Shown: positions 23,230 through 34,003 of the stretch, in pieces
How the letters are laid out: the number at the start of each line of letters is the position of its first letter
How positions within the stretch are numbered: position 1 is the stretch's first letter
NCBI GenBank assembly: GCA_963854835.1
Contig: OY978525.1
Coordinates: 5,165,501-5,229,500, forward strand
From: Megamerina dolium
Taxonomy: Eukaryota > Arthropoda > Insecta > Diptera > Megamerinidae
Direction of reading: 5' to 3'
Length of the DNA stretch: 64,000 bases
Position numbers and translations under genes: made by a program
Notes under the pieces: generated by a model
Seen by the model: the letters and a program-made list of their open reading frames with translations, nothing else
Database searches by the model: none
Told to the model about the DNA's origin: nothing

Positions 23230-23950
23230 CATAGGTTTGTTTACATCTATTTAAGTGTTTCTGTATACACATTAGGGCGGTTAGACTTGAGGGAATAAAT
23301 TTAAAAATGCTTTGATTTTCGAGTTTCGTCTATTAAAAGTACTGTTTTACTATTAATACACATTAGGGTGGTTAGACTTGAGGGAATAAATTTAAAAATG
23401 CTTTGATTTTCGAGTTTCGGCTATTAAAAGGTTCATATGTTTGTTTACATCTATTTAAGTGTTTCTGTATACACATTAGGGCGGTGAGACTTGAGGGAAT
23501 AAATTTAAAGATGCTTTGATTTTCATGTTTCGGCTTATAAAGATATTATTTTGCTCTAAATAGGCATAAATAGGCTCTAATAGGCAATTTAATGGATCAA
23601 AGTCCCACATATACAAAAAATACAGAACATTTTCGTACTATTGATGAGAAAATTTTTATGAATTTAATCTAAACTTAATTTTTATTTATGTTTGCTATGG
23701 ATTTTGAAACGCTTCAGCTGATTTTGCAATTCATCTTGCTAAAACTGTTTTAGTTTCTAATATATAATATCTTTAAAAGGAAAATTTCCTTAATTTTTTT
23801 TGTATTTGGGAAAGGCGACTGTCTTCAAAATTAAAAGTATTAGAGGAAAATATGTAAATTTTACACGAATTTAGTGACTCAAAATCCATTATATACGAAA
23901 GCTTAAAAATTGCATGCAATTTAATTTCTTGAACCACTCTAATGTATTAT
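23230..23950. repeat. Repeat element with three direct units at the left and an inverted ACATTAG...GGTT motif at both ends
   Basis: CACATTAGGGCGGTTAGACT followed by TGAGGGAATAAATTTAAAAA, GCTTTGATTTTCGAG and TTTCGGCTATTAAAAG occurs at about 23268, 23359 and 23472. The flank GTTTACATCTATTTAAGTG, followed by TTTCTGTAT, precedes units one and three. At the right end GAACCACTCTAATGTATTAT (about 23931-23950) is the inverse of the left motif, so the whole could be one element of about 680 bp. No coding sequence is found inside. Confidence 0.7.
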
Positions 23951-24989
23951 GCACATATAGAGTATAGTTGGAGAAAAAGTCATATGCAGTTTTGCTTAGC
24001 TCTTATATTGTATATACAATTGTCAAACAAAGACATAATACCCACTCTTCAAATTTATGACTCATAAGAATACTTAAAGAGAACCTTGACCTTGGATATT
24101 CGCATCCTCTAATATTTTGGAATGTGCTGGGTATCAAAAAAGTTTCAAATTCCAATGGCACATGATTTGACTGCACCTAATACAACGGTGCGCATTTTCA
24201 TATATCAAACGCTACAATTTCGACTGAGTAATTGTTCACTAAATCATTACTTTTTCCCCAAAAATGTATGCATTTTGTAGAGAAAATTACAAATTTCTAC
24301 ATTAATATAATAATTTCAAGTTTTTTGAGGATTAGAAAATTTTACATTTCTAACACACACACACACAAACAAACACAAATATGAGCATAATGAAGGATTG
24401 TGGGTGAGTGCTACAGAACCTACACACATACACATAAATAATATTGGTACACACTGATGCATGAATGTCCACACTTGGACACCAATATTGTATATAAACA
24501 AAAGTGCTCACAGAGAATAAAACTAAAATATCTAACATTATAATTATCATCATCATGATCGTCATAATCATTAGTAATTACAGAAGGACCTTCTAGTTTT
24601 CCATCTTATGCAGCGTCAGTTCTGCCTTGCCTTGTGCATTAATGAGAAATGTTTATCCTTGTTAGCATATTTATATACATACATATGTGTATATACATAT
24701 GTATATAATATGTTTATATACATATACGAGTATGTATTCACATGCAATGTAATAATTTTATTATTGATGCTGCTCCTGCTACAGCTGCTGTTGCTGTTGG
24801 TTGGCGATTATAGTATTGGTGATGGTAGTGGTAGTGGTATATTATGTTGTCATGTTTTAAATTGCATTTGCATTTTGTGTAGAACGACAGCAACAAGAAC
24901 AGTAACAACCGCAACAACAACAACAACAGTAATGTACCTAAATATATAGAGCTCTATATAGTATACACATATATTAAGTACATGTGTTA
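23951..24989. other. AT-rich non-coding DNA with simple repeats
   Basis: No gene is recognised. It holds CA runs near 24352-24366, TATACATATG-type palindromic runs near 24675-24730, a GCTGCTGTTGCTGTTG tract near 24783-24800 and CAACAACAA near 24910-24928. Open frames here are translations of these. Confidence 0.55.
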
Positions 24990-25389
24990 GTATGCACATT
25001 AGAACGGCATTAATTTAAACTTTTCATATATTTCCTAGTTCTCATAGGCTAAAAATATTAGATTTAATACAAAATAGAAATTTTCGGTGCCGCTGATAAA
25101 ATGTTAGAACTTAATCAAGGATCTGAAATTTGAAAAAAGTGATCTCGCCTCTAAAGCGCTGAAATCTAAGGTCAACCGTTATTAATTTTTTCTCACCGAC
25201 ATTTCTTAAAAAAAAAAAATACAATATTTGCCCATATTTATTTATATTTGGCTGACCTCATAAGTTCAAATATTCGATTTGATAAAAATCAACTATACAA
25301 TAGAAAATTTCATCTTGACTGAGGAAACTTTGGAACTCCTTCACGAGGCCGAAAGTTGTAAAAAAGTATTTGTTCAGTATTTTTTTATT
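24990..25389 (+). repeat. Repeat-derived segment starting with a GCACATTAGAACGG motif
   Basis: GCACATTAGAACGGCATTAA at about 24995 resembles the end motif of the 23.27 kb and 60.73 kb elements. The sequence that follows leads into the family B array without a visible gene. No inverted partner was found. Confidence 0.4.
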
Positions 25390-27110
25390 ATTTAATCATA
25401 ATAATTCGGTAAATATATGGCCAACTTCCATATATTTTTCCTCCCAATACTTTCCCCAAACATTCGTAGCTCATGAATAGAGCTAGGGTATTAAAACTAA
25501 TGTGGGTCCAAGTTATATTTCATCATCATTGAGGTGATTCCTGGGCAATTATGGATTTGTTTGTTGATTTTAAAGTATTTTAAAGCTTATTTTGTATGGG
25601 TGCACCTTGAAAGGTAGGAAACAGGCAGAAGTATTATGGGGGAAATGTTGGAGTGCAAAAGTAAATAGAGGTTGGCAACTAAAAAAATGCCGATTGCACA
25701 TATGGATGTTTCTGACCATACACCATAGTTTTGATACCATTTGTCAATGTTATGATTTTTTTCTTTCTGTCATTCGTTAGCTCTCATATTTCCCTTGCTT
25801 AGGAAGCAAATTGCACGTATTTTGGTTTAAAGGTGGTAATTTGGGGTCAATTTCAATGTAAGAAAACATCGGTAATTATTTCGGCAATTTCTTAGTTGCC
25901 AATCCAATATTTTACCCCTTTTGTGGTAACTTGGAATTGGAGGGAAAAATTATATTTTAAAAAATACAATTTTGGGATAAGGGGTAGTTATGTTTGAAAA
26001 AATGTTATGCAGAAAAAAATTAACAGGGGTCGGCTTTACATTTGATTACACTAGAGTCGATTGTTAATTTTGTATGACAACCTCCTTAAGGCGTAGAGAT
26101 AGAGGTTAAGTCTGTTTGGAAAAATGTTGCATGATTACTCTAGAGGCAATTTCTGGGCAGCTATATGATTATTTGTCAATTATCAGGTGGGTTTTCATTC
26201 ATTTTGTATGACGGCCCACTTAAAGCTTTGATATATGGGTTCAGTATGTTTGGAAAAAATGTTAAAAGTATAATAATATGGATTAATAGGGATCGGTCTT
26301 ATATTTGATTACTCTAGAGGCGATTCTTGACCAGTTACATGGTTATTTGTCGATTTTCAAGTGTTTTAACTTTCATTTTGTACGACTACCCACATAATGG
26401 GTGAAAATATGTAAGTCGACAAAAATATAATTTGTAGTAAAATTAAATTAAAGTATGGTTGGAAAATACATTCTGTCAAATAAGTGCCCGGAAATTCTCA
26501 TTTTTAATTTTCCCTCTGAGAATATTTCAAAAATTTTTTTTTCCCAGGTTGGCATAACTGTCAGCCACTATTCTGTGAATTTTTATTGCTATGTGTCATT
26601 TAGTTTGGTTACGGCGTCATTAGGAACAAGTCAACCTTTTGTGTGCGTTGCGATTTTTACTATGGATAAAAATATCGAACAAAGAGTTTGTGTGAAATTT
26701 TGTGTTTCAAACGAAATTTCTTGTGCCAAAACGTTGGAAAAAAAACGTTTGGTGATTCAACCATGTCGAAAACTCAAGTTTACGATTGGTATAAATCCAT
26801 ATTTTGAAATATTCTCAGAAGGAAAATTAAAAATGAGAATTTCCGGGTACTTATTTGACAGAATGTATATTGGAGGTATAAAATTGATAGGGATCGACCT
26901 GACAGTTGATTACTCTAGAAGCAATTCCTGGGCAGCTATATGGTTATTTGTTGATTTTTAAGTGTTTTAACGTTGATTTTGTAAGGCACCCCACTTAATG
27001 GATAAAATGGGAGTTAAATATGTACGGAAAAAATGTTACAAAATTAATATGGATCGGCCTTACATTTGATTACTCTAGCGGCAATTTCTGGGCAGATTTA
27101 TTTTGTGTTT
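25390..27110 (+). repeat. Satellite family B, largest array, with an inserted mariner MITE
   Basis: The marker TTGATTACTCTAGAGGC (or close variants) occurs at about 26049, 26134, 26306, 26907 and 27067. Each is followed by AATTCCTGGGCAGCTATATG, TTATTTGTCGATTTTCAAGT, a CATTTTGTATGACNNCCCAC stretch and TAAGTATGTTTGGAAAAAAT. Discounting the 397 bp MITE at 26469-26865, most units are about 160-200 bp. More degenerate units extend left to about 25400. The array has the opposite sense to the 3.7, 12.3 and 19 kb arrays. Confidence 0.82.
26469..26865 (+). mobile_element. MITE-like mariner derivative, copy 1 (N-terminal transposase remnant)
   Basis: Inverted ends CATTCTGTCAAATAAGTGCC (26469) and GTACTTATTTGACAGAATG (ending 26865) are flanked by TA. 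The inverted match continues for about 55-60 bp (GGAAATTCTCATTTTTAATT, TTCCCTCTGAGAATATTTCA). Inside, from ATG at 26662, the frame starts MDKNIEQRVCVKFCVSNEIS, the first helix-turn-helix region of a mariner-type transposase, then KTQV-like and YDW-like codons in broken frames. The rest of the transposase is missing. Between the left end and the ATG lies a ~110 bp subterminal segment (CCAGGTTGGCATAACTGTCA to GTGCGTTGCGATTTTTACT). The element interrupts family B. Confidence 0.85.
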
Positions 27111-27679
27111 TTATTTTCATTTTGTATTTTATATATATATATACATAAAATTCCAACAAATATCGCAGAAGCTTAAATCGTCTTGAAGTTAAAAAAATTA
27201 ATAGTATTTTATGAATTTGTCAATACATTTAACCATAGTTAATAAGTCAAATGGCAAAATAAATCATATGAGTATTCTGAATCATATGAAAAGGATTAAT
27301 TTATATGAGTTTGTATTTTCCTTAAAGTAATTACATCATTGTTTGTCGCATATTCGTCGTCGTTACTAATTGTATAACACTTAATTGTCACCAGAGTGTG
27401 CATTGTAAAGTACATACTAATGTATAAGTGCGAAGTAAGTAAGCGTCATTGCATGCTATATAGAAATTACGCTTTCATCTGTGTAATTAAGTTATGCATA
27501 TTAAATAATTTATATTTCTCTCGTCCCATCATTCAAAGTGATTGCATTAAGTCATATCATATTTATGGTATATGTACCTACATATATATAGTATTATACT
27601 AATTTTAGCCAGTGATGTAGTAATTTTTGAAACTGGCAATATGTTCTATTTTTGGCCACATACATCGATACTACAACTC
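27111..27679. other. AT-rich non-coding DNA
   Basis: No gene is recognised. There is a TATATATATATA stretch near 27131-27145. Short open frames on the + strand (27396-27602, 27572-27805) are low complexity. Confidence 0.5.
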
Positions 27680-28230
27680 ACAGCTTCTAGAGTGCCTTTA
27701 GAGGTGCAAAATGACCCCCTACTCAATATTTTTTCTGCACATACTTACCCACTATTTTTGCTCCTTAGTGAGGCTCCCTTACAAAATGAACTTGAATGCA
27801 TCTGAACATCTACAAATCATATCATAAATGCTTAGAAAGTATACTTTTAACAGTCAAATTGGCGACCCACCCATACTAATTTCTTACTCCCAATATTTCC
27901 CACAAATATTTTTAACACCTATGGTATAGCGATACCCCTACGAACGGTATGGTTTTATTCATTTGAAAGAATATGATTTTTGTAGGAGAGTCACTCTAAG
28001 GAGCACAGAAAGGTTGTTGGTATATTTTGGGAATATTTTGGGACAAACAAAATATTAGGAGTCGGTCATACTTTTGGACATTCTAGTATAAATTCCTGGG
28101 ATGTTTTGGGATTTCTTGTCGATTTCATACGCTTTTATGTCTATTCTATAGGGAAGCCTTCCCAAGAAATAAATGTAGGGAGGAAGTGAGTCGAGAAACA
28201 TGTTTAGTATTGGGGCTATTAATTAATTTT
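27680..28230. repeat. Satellite family B remnants in both orientations
   Basis: CTACTCAATATTTTTTCTGC, TTGCTCCTTAGTGAGGCTCC and CTTACAAAATGAACTTGAATG (27718-27797) are in the minus sense. GGACAAACAAAATATTAGGA, GTCGGTCATACTTTTGGACA and CCTGGGATGTTTTGGGATTT (about 28032-28112) are in the plus sense. The two arms face each other near 27930-27960. Confidence 0.55.
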
Positions 28231-28369
28231 AATGGATTTGCAAAAGATGGCGTAGCTTGTGCTATTATGCATCAACCACACCGGCACCATTTTGATTTAT
28301 TTTTCTTTCTTGTCTGTCATGAGATTATAAACTTCAGTATTTGTCACTGCGTTGAAGTGTAACCAACAA

Positions 28370-29335
28370 CGTTTTTTTGAGCATAAAATATGTCGAGTAT
28401 TATACCAACGAAACGCAATTTGAGGGAAATTTATTTATTTGCTTTCATTTGCAAAAATTTGCAGCTGCGAGTCGTTGTACGCTACAGGAAGCTTATGCAT
28501 TGAAACTTGTGAGTATTCGTTCAGACGATTCAAAAGTGACGATTTCGACACAGAAGGCAAGGAGAGGCCTGGTAGGCCAAAAAAGTTAAAAAATGAAGAA
28601 TTGGAAGCGTTACTCCACCAAGATTGTTGTCAAACGCAAAAATATCTCGAGGAATCCTTGAAAGTGGCTTAACAAATAATTTACAAACGTTTAAAAGCAG
28701 CGTGATTTATTGAAAAGAAAGGAAATCGAGTGCCACATGAACTGAAGCCAAGAAACGATGAAAGACGATTTTGCATGTCAGAAATGTTGTTCGAGCGATA
28801 GAAAAAGAAGTCATTTTCTCATCGGACTATTACTGGTAACGAAAATTGGATTCATTACGATAACCCGAAGGGCAAGAAATGTGAAAAATGGGCTACCACC
28901 GAAGTCAACGGCGGAGCAGAATATTCATAGCGCGAAGGTAATTCTCTGCATTTGATGGAATCAGAAGGGTCTGCTGTATTGGTTGAGTTGTTGAAATTGA
29001 GTCAGACGATCACAGGGGACCTGTGTCGAACACAATTGATTCATTGTATTCCATCATGACAACCCATGGCCTTATGTTGTAAGATCGATTAGAGATTATT
29101 TGGAAAACAGCATTTTCCTCACCCGCCTTATGGTTCAGGCATTGCCCCTTTTGACTACCATTTATTTAGATTGATGGAAAATGCACTTACCGAAATGCGC
29201 CTCACTTCAATACAGGATCTCCGAAATTAGCTTGATTCATTTTTCACCTCAAAAATGAGCACTTCTTTTAGGACTACCAGAAACATGGGAAAAAGTCATA
29301 GCTAACGATGACTTTATCACTTTATTGAATTAATC
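28370..29335 (+). pseudogene. Mariner-family transposase relic (copy at 28.4-29.3 kb)
   Basis: From about 28437 the translation, in shifting frames, gives a helix-turn-helix region (CFHLQKFAAASRCTLQEAYA; DDFDTEGKERPGRPKKLKNE). Next comes ITGNENWIHYDNPK (about 28831-28872), where family members usually have ITGDE, so the first catalytic Asp is Asn. Then comes IVFHHDNPWPYV (about 29044-29080), with the second Asp kept, and PPYGSGIAPFDYHLFRLME (about 29127-29180), with the third Asp kept. Many stops and frameshifts separate the blocks, so it cannot be active. I could not find its terminal inverted repeats. It differs from the 30.8 and 43 kb copies and represents another lineage. Confidence 0.82.
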
Positions 29336-29424
29336 GAATGTCCCAATAGTATAATTTAATGGATATCGGTCATATTTTTCACCTCCTTAAGTGGCGCTCT
29401 GGAAGAAGTGGTAGCGAATTGTAT
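29336..29424 (+). repeat. Satellite family B remnant
   Basis: TGGATATCGGTCATATTTTT followed by CACCTCCTTAAGTGGCGCTC resembles the family B core between the 28.4 kb mariner relic and the SINE. Confidence 0.45.
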
Positions 29425-29642
29425 ACAATTTTGCTCTGCGGCAAAACTAAGTTAAAGTGATGTCACAAGGGTTCTGCCGTTCGGAACCGGCTAATATAAG
29501 TAGGTCCCATCTAATCCTGTTCACATTTAACACGCACAACAGTATTGGAAGAGAAACTCGGTGGTATCACAATGGACCTTGCTGGCCTTAGTGTGTCCTC
29601 TCACAGAGAGTGCAGCCCCAGAACCTAACCTAACATAACCTA
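29425..29642 (+). mobile_element. tRNA-derived SINE, 5'-truncated (copy 5, AACCT tail type)
   Basis: It contains GGCAAAACTAAGTTAAAGTG, ATGTCACAAGGGTTCTGCCG and GAACCGGCTAATATAAGTAG, like the 19.8 kb copy. The 3' part has GGTGGTATCACAATGGACC, a GTGTCCTCTCACAGAGAG hairpin segment and an AACCTAACCTAACATAACCT tail. The head is missing. Together with copy 3 it defines the second 3'-end type. Confidence 0.8.
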
Positions 29643-30754
29643 GGGGACAGATAAGTTCAGAAGATTTTGAAAATAAAAAATTAATGGGAATCGTTCTTAC
29701 ATTTGACTTCTCTAGCAGTGGTTGTGGCTAGTATTTTGTTGAATATTTCCACTTCTACCTTTTTTTTTTTGAGGTTAGCTGCAAAATTCGACCTGACCTG
29801 AGTCAAAAACATTTTTCATCGTTTTTGCACCTCTCTTTTCGTATTGGTCTCACAACTAAGTATTTAAGGATTAAAATAGAAAGTAGCTTCCATCATTTAA
29901 TATTCTATTGCACTTAGCAAAAAAAAAAAGGACACCATACCCTTTTTACCTTACATTGGTCCTATACTAATAAGAATAATATAACAGATTTTTGAATATT
30001 CATATAAATGCAGATGCATAATTACGAGCATGTCTGTACAAAAATGAGAATGAGGTACAAATGTATGCTGAAAATTATTCGACATTGGAATGCATAATGA
30101 ATTGAAGAAAAAGAAATTAAAAGAAATTTTTATATTATTCTGTGTATGTGTGTGAAAGAGATAGAGATAGAGCTATAGAAAGAGAGTGAGATAATAAATT
30201 TGAGTTACTTGAAATCATATCTAAGAGCTTGGTTTTGACTTGTAGTGGCAACATTGCAAGGAGAACATTGAATCTTACTTCAATGAATTTGTCTATGAAC
30301 AAAATGAAGTAGATGCAAAAATTTTGTTAAAATTAGAACAACAACAACAATAATAATGATAATGAAAAAGTTCAACTCTTATATGTATGTATGTGCCTTT
30401 CTACACATAGGTCGAAGTCGAAGTCGAAATCGTATAAATGTTGGCCGGGCCGAGAGTAAAGTCGAAATCCAAATTGTCCTTCATTGTAAATGGTAAAAGA
30501 TGGCTTATATAATTTTTGTGGTTAAATTTGATAGTATTCTCAATGTTGTTGTTGTTGTTGTTGTTAAACCTTGGATACTCAGTAGAAAAGAGAAACTTTT
30601 GGTTTTACAAAATAGAAAATGGAAAATGGACATTATGAATTACTAGTGTCTGTTGAATGGTAATTATACAAAAGAAAAAATATATATGAACGATGATGAC
30701 AAAGACAACGATGAGTAAATAGTAGGAATAGTTGTCGTAAAATTATGCACAATA
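29643..30754. other. AT-rich DNA with a family B fragment and simple repeats
   Basis: AAAATTAATGGGAATCGTTC and TTACATTTGACTTCTCTAGC (about 29678-29714) are family B. After that there is no recognisable gene. Contents are a GAGATAGAGATAGAG stretch near 30157-30175, CAACAACAACAA near 30339-30351, a GTCGAAGTCGAAGTCGAA stretch near 30411-30428 and TTG near 30546-30565. Confidence 0.5.
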
Positions 30755-32047
30755 TAGGTGTAGTAAAAAGAAATCCATTATTCTTGCATTAATTTGAAGT
30801 TTTTATTTAGCATATTTAGAATGATCCGATTTAGGTCAAATATACACCGTTTCCTTCGATAACTTGTTGCCATTTTGAAAATAATTTCATAATGCCACTA
30901 TCATACAAACCCTCACCCTCACTATTGGCAAAAAACTGAGACAGTCGATTTTCACAAGCTTCTCCTGAGGCAAATTTTTCACCAGTAAAATCATTCGCCA
31001 TAGACAGGAACAGGTAGTAATCAATTGGTGCCAGGTGCGGACTATAAGGTGGATGCATAAGAACCTTCCAACCAAGCTCCCGCAGCTTCTGTCGAGTCAC
31101 TATCGATGTGTGTGGTCTGGCTTTGTCCTGATGGAACACAATTCCACTCCTATTGGGCACAGCTGGCCGCTTCTGGGCGATTGCTTCCTTCAGACGCTGC
31201 AATTGTTGACGGTACAGGTCCGAATTAAGAGTTTGGCCGTAGGGAAGCAGCTCATAGTAGATGATTCCCTGCCAATCCCACCAAACACATAGCAAAACCT
31301 TCCTAACCGTCAATCCTGGCTTGGCCACCGCTTGCGCTGGCTCACCGCGATTCGACCACAACCGTTTTCGCTTGACGTTGTCGTAAGTCATCCACTTTTC
31401 ATCACCAGTAACCATCCGCTTCACAAATAGATGGATTTTGTTACGATTCAGCAGCGATTCGCAAATGGAAATTCGATTCGTCAGGTTTTTTTGCGTTAAC
31501 TCTTGTGGCACCCATACATCGAGCTTCTTTTTGTATCCAGCCTTATTTAAATGGTTCCAAAGGGTATTTTTTGTGCAATGTTTAGCTCCAGGGCAATAGA
31601 AACAGTGCCTACATGACGGTCAGATTCGACGATTTCTATTATTTTATCGATATTTTCGACCTTTCGGCTTTCCAGAGCGTGGTGCATCTTTGACATCAAA
31701 ATTACCCGAACGGAATCGACGAAACCAAAATTGCACATGATTGGCTGTTACAGTATCAGGATCATAAACACTATTCACATTTTCAGCCGTCTGGCTTGTG
31801 ATTTCGCCTTTACCGCAGAAAAACTGTAAAATATGGCGTATTTTCTCTTTACTGGTGTCCATCTTTGATGCGTGCTCAAACAATACTGAGACGAGCAATC
31901 ACAAAACTGCCTGAAAAGTTTATTTAGTACGAAATCCTATCTTTCTAACGCCAACTAGCGTAATCCGATCGCACTTATACAACTCGAGATACAGACTACT
32001 AAAGCCATCTATTGGAAAAATAATGGATTTCTTTTTACTACACCTGA
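30755..32047 (-). mobile_element. Mariner element, nearly full length (~1.29 kb)
   Basis: Inverted terminal repeats match: AGGTGTAGTAAAAAGAAATC then CATTATT at the left (from 30756), and the same read inwards from 32046. TA lies outside both ends (30753-30754 and 32048-32049). The left end lacks one base relative to the right. The length is that of a complete mariner, and the transposase gene runs on the minus strand (separate entry). This is the best-preserved autonomous-type element in the window. Confidence 0.92.
30831..31898 (-). pseudogene. Mariner transposase, catalytic triad kept but frameshifted
   Basis: Three overlapping frames together cover the protein. 31898-31644 holds the N-terminal DNA-binding part (MDTSKEKIRHILQFF; VQFWFRRFRSGNFDVKDAPR). 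31738-31547 holds the second helix region (ENIDKIIEIVESDRHVGTVS). 31560-30831 holds the catalytic half. A frameshift lies near 31665-31680 and an extra base near 31565. The catalytic region reads VTGDEKWMTYDN (first Asp), FHQDKARPH (second Asp) and PYSPHLAPIDYYLF (third Asp, with 34 residues between the second and third). This is the DD34D arrangement of mariners. Neighbouring residues usually conserved (SPD-LAPSD) are changed to SPH and API. The cut-and-paste transposase would act in the nucleus on the terminal repeats, but this copy cannot make it in one piece. Confidence 0.92.
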
Positions 32048-32725
32048 TATATATGTATTTGTATATATATTATGGCATGGTGTTGTAGTGATAGTTGCAC
32101 TTGCTTACAAGGCATATGCTGAATGTGCTTAGAATGTGCTTGCATTCGCCTAATAATAGTGTGATATTTTGTTTTATTAGACATTAACATTGGAAAGGTT
32201 CATGACTAGTATTTAAAATGTCCGACCAGTGTTGGTTAGAGTACAGTAGGAAGACTAAATACACATATATAATTTTTAGTACATGTTTTAACATAAAAGC
32301 AGCAACATGTTGGATGTTGTTCAGAATAAGAATGAATGAATGAATGTGTTGGTTGCCAAGCATGATGCTGATAATTTCAGTAAGAATATTGTAAAATGCA
32401 AATTTTGAAAAATAATAAGTATTAGTTGAAAATGTTACACACTATGTACAGATGTACAACAAAATAATCATATTAAATGAGAAAACTACAAAAAAATAAA
32501 ATAAAATAGGAAGAAGTAACAAGGATTTTTCGATATTTTCCTAAGGATTGCTATAAGCGTAATGCTCTGGGCTAAATTGTTGAGTTGTAAACTAATTTAA
32601 TTTGAAATTAAAACAGTTTTATGCAAAAAAGATTTAAATGGATTTAACAAAATAAATAGAAAATATATTGTAGGTAGATATTTTAAGTGTCGAATGGGGA
32701 AAGTAGTCATGGAAATTATTTATGA
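32048..32725. other. AT-rich non-coding DNA
   Basis: No gene or clear repeat is seen apart from short A-rich runs and a GAATGAATGAATG stretch near 32330-32345. Confidence 0.5.
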
Positions 32726-33243
32726 TCAGGCCAGTCCATAAGTTCGTGGGTTTTCTTACGTAGTTTTAGATGATAATCGCAAGGTACAATATCTGGAGAG
32801 TATGGTGTATGCGTCATTAGCTCCCATCTGAGCTCGTTCAGCTTGCCTAAGCTCTGCCTTGCGGTATGCGGTCTTGCGTTGTCGTGGTGAAACAAAACTT
32901 TGCGTCTATTGACTAAAAAGACGGACGATTTTTTTCAAGTGCATCATTCAGTTTGGATGTTTGATGGCAATAATAATCAGCTGTGATCGACTGGTTTAGT
33001 TCCAGCAGATCAAAATAAATGATAAGGGTCATATCCCACAAACAGGAGGCAATCTCTGGCGGTTGGTGCTGATGTTTCATCTTCATCTAACCACTGGCGT
33101 ATGCAAACAGGATTATTGTAAAGGACAAATGGATGCCTAGTAACAATACGGTTCAAAGAACCCATGAATCATTTTTGTATGCAAAAAGCGCCTACTGTGA
33201 AACTGTTGAAAAAATAACGCATGGACTTATGGAGTGACCTGAT
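32726..33243 (-). mobile_element. Internally deleted mariner (~520 bp) with transposase fragment
   Basis: Left end TCAGGCCAGTCCATAAGTTC (32726) and right end inverse (CTTATGGAGTGACCTGA, ending 33243) are imperfect inverted repeats, with TA after the right end. On the minus strand the interior gives FHHDNARPHTARQSLGKL and ELMTHTPYSPDIVPCDYH, carrying the second and third catalytic Asp of a mariner transposase. An upstream piece has QWLDEDE-like and ITADYY-like codons in broken frames. The N-terminal domain and first Asp region are absent. It is a different lineage from the 30.8 kb copy. Confidence 0.82.
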
Positions 33244-33621
33244 ATTTTATTTTACTATTTTAACAGAAAAAATCGAAGTTAGAATATTTATTTCGAAAGA
33301 ATCACTGTAAGATTCATTGAAAATCTCATTGAAAAATTGAAAAAAATTATTTTCTCAAAAAAGATTCTTTGCTCCAACGTGAGATTCATTCCAAAACCCC
33401 AAAAGTGAATATGGATTAAGAAAATTATGAAAAGGCTAATTTAAAATTTGTCAGATTTTATGTTTTGCTAAAAAAATTCCTTCTTCCTGAGATAAATTTT
33501 AAGCCCTGGGCATTTTGATGAAATTTTTTTAGCACATGTGAGAAGCTCTAGAAAAAATAAGAATATTTCACATCTGTATTGCCACCACAGTCAACTTAAA
33601 TAGGTTAGTGTACACATTTCC

Positions 33622-33692
33622 CTGTCACTTAGCTGGTTAGCATGACCAATTTATCTCCCATACAAAGTCGCTGGCTCGATCAATTACATTAC
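33622..33692 (+). other. Weak tRNA-like sequence
   Basis: TTAGCTGGTTAGCATG (A-box-like, about 33629) and CTGGCTCGATCAA (B-box-like, about 33671) lie at a tRNA-like distance. Cloverleaf pairing is poor. It could be a decayed SINE head, and coincidence is quite possible. Confidence 0.25.
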
Positions 33693-33881
33693 AATACTCC
33701 TTATAAATGAGTGACTAACAATCATATTTGCTAGAGGAGTCCATATTTTGCTGTTTGAGTAGTCGGTGAAAAAAGGGAAGAATCATGTCAATGATTTTGT
33801 ACGGCTCTCATATAAAATCACTTTTGTGATTAGCTTAATAATGTCGCTATAGCCTTTTGCAGCCTTTTATGGTGAGACAAT

Positions 33882-34003
33882 CATATTTATTTTGTGAGTA
33901 TTTATATTTTAGTGCTCAAAGCTTGAGTGCAAAATGGGTGATCCATATTTATTTTGTGAGTATTTATATTTTAGTGCTCTAAACTTGAGTGCAAAGTAGG
34001 CGA
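33882..34003 (+). repeat. Two tandem 61 bp copies
   Basis: CATATTTATTTTGTGAGTAT, TTATATTTTAGTGCTC and CTTGAGTGCAAA are repeated at 33882 and 33943 with only a few differences, so this is a recent local duplication. Confidence 0.9.

Noticed and set aside
26455..26961. 168-codon open frame as an intact gene
   Set aside because: It starts in satellite DNA, crosses the MITE and ends in satellite DNA. Only residues from about 70 to 95 resemble a transposase.
29620..29642. Internal telomere repeat (AACCTAACCT)
   Set aside because: It is the tail of a SINE subfamily, seen also at 20.02-20.04 kb. Dipterans of this kind are not known to use such telomere repeats.
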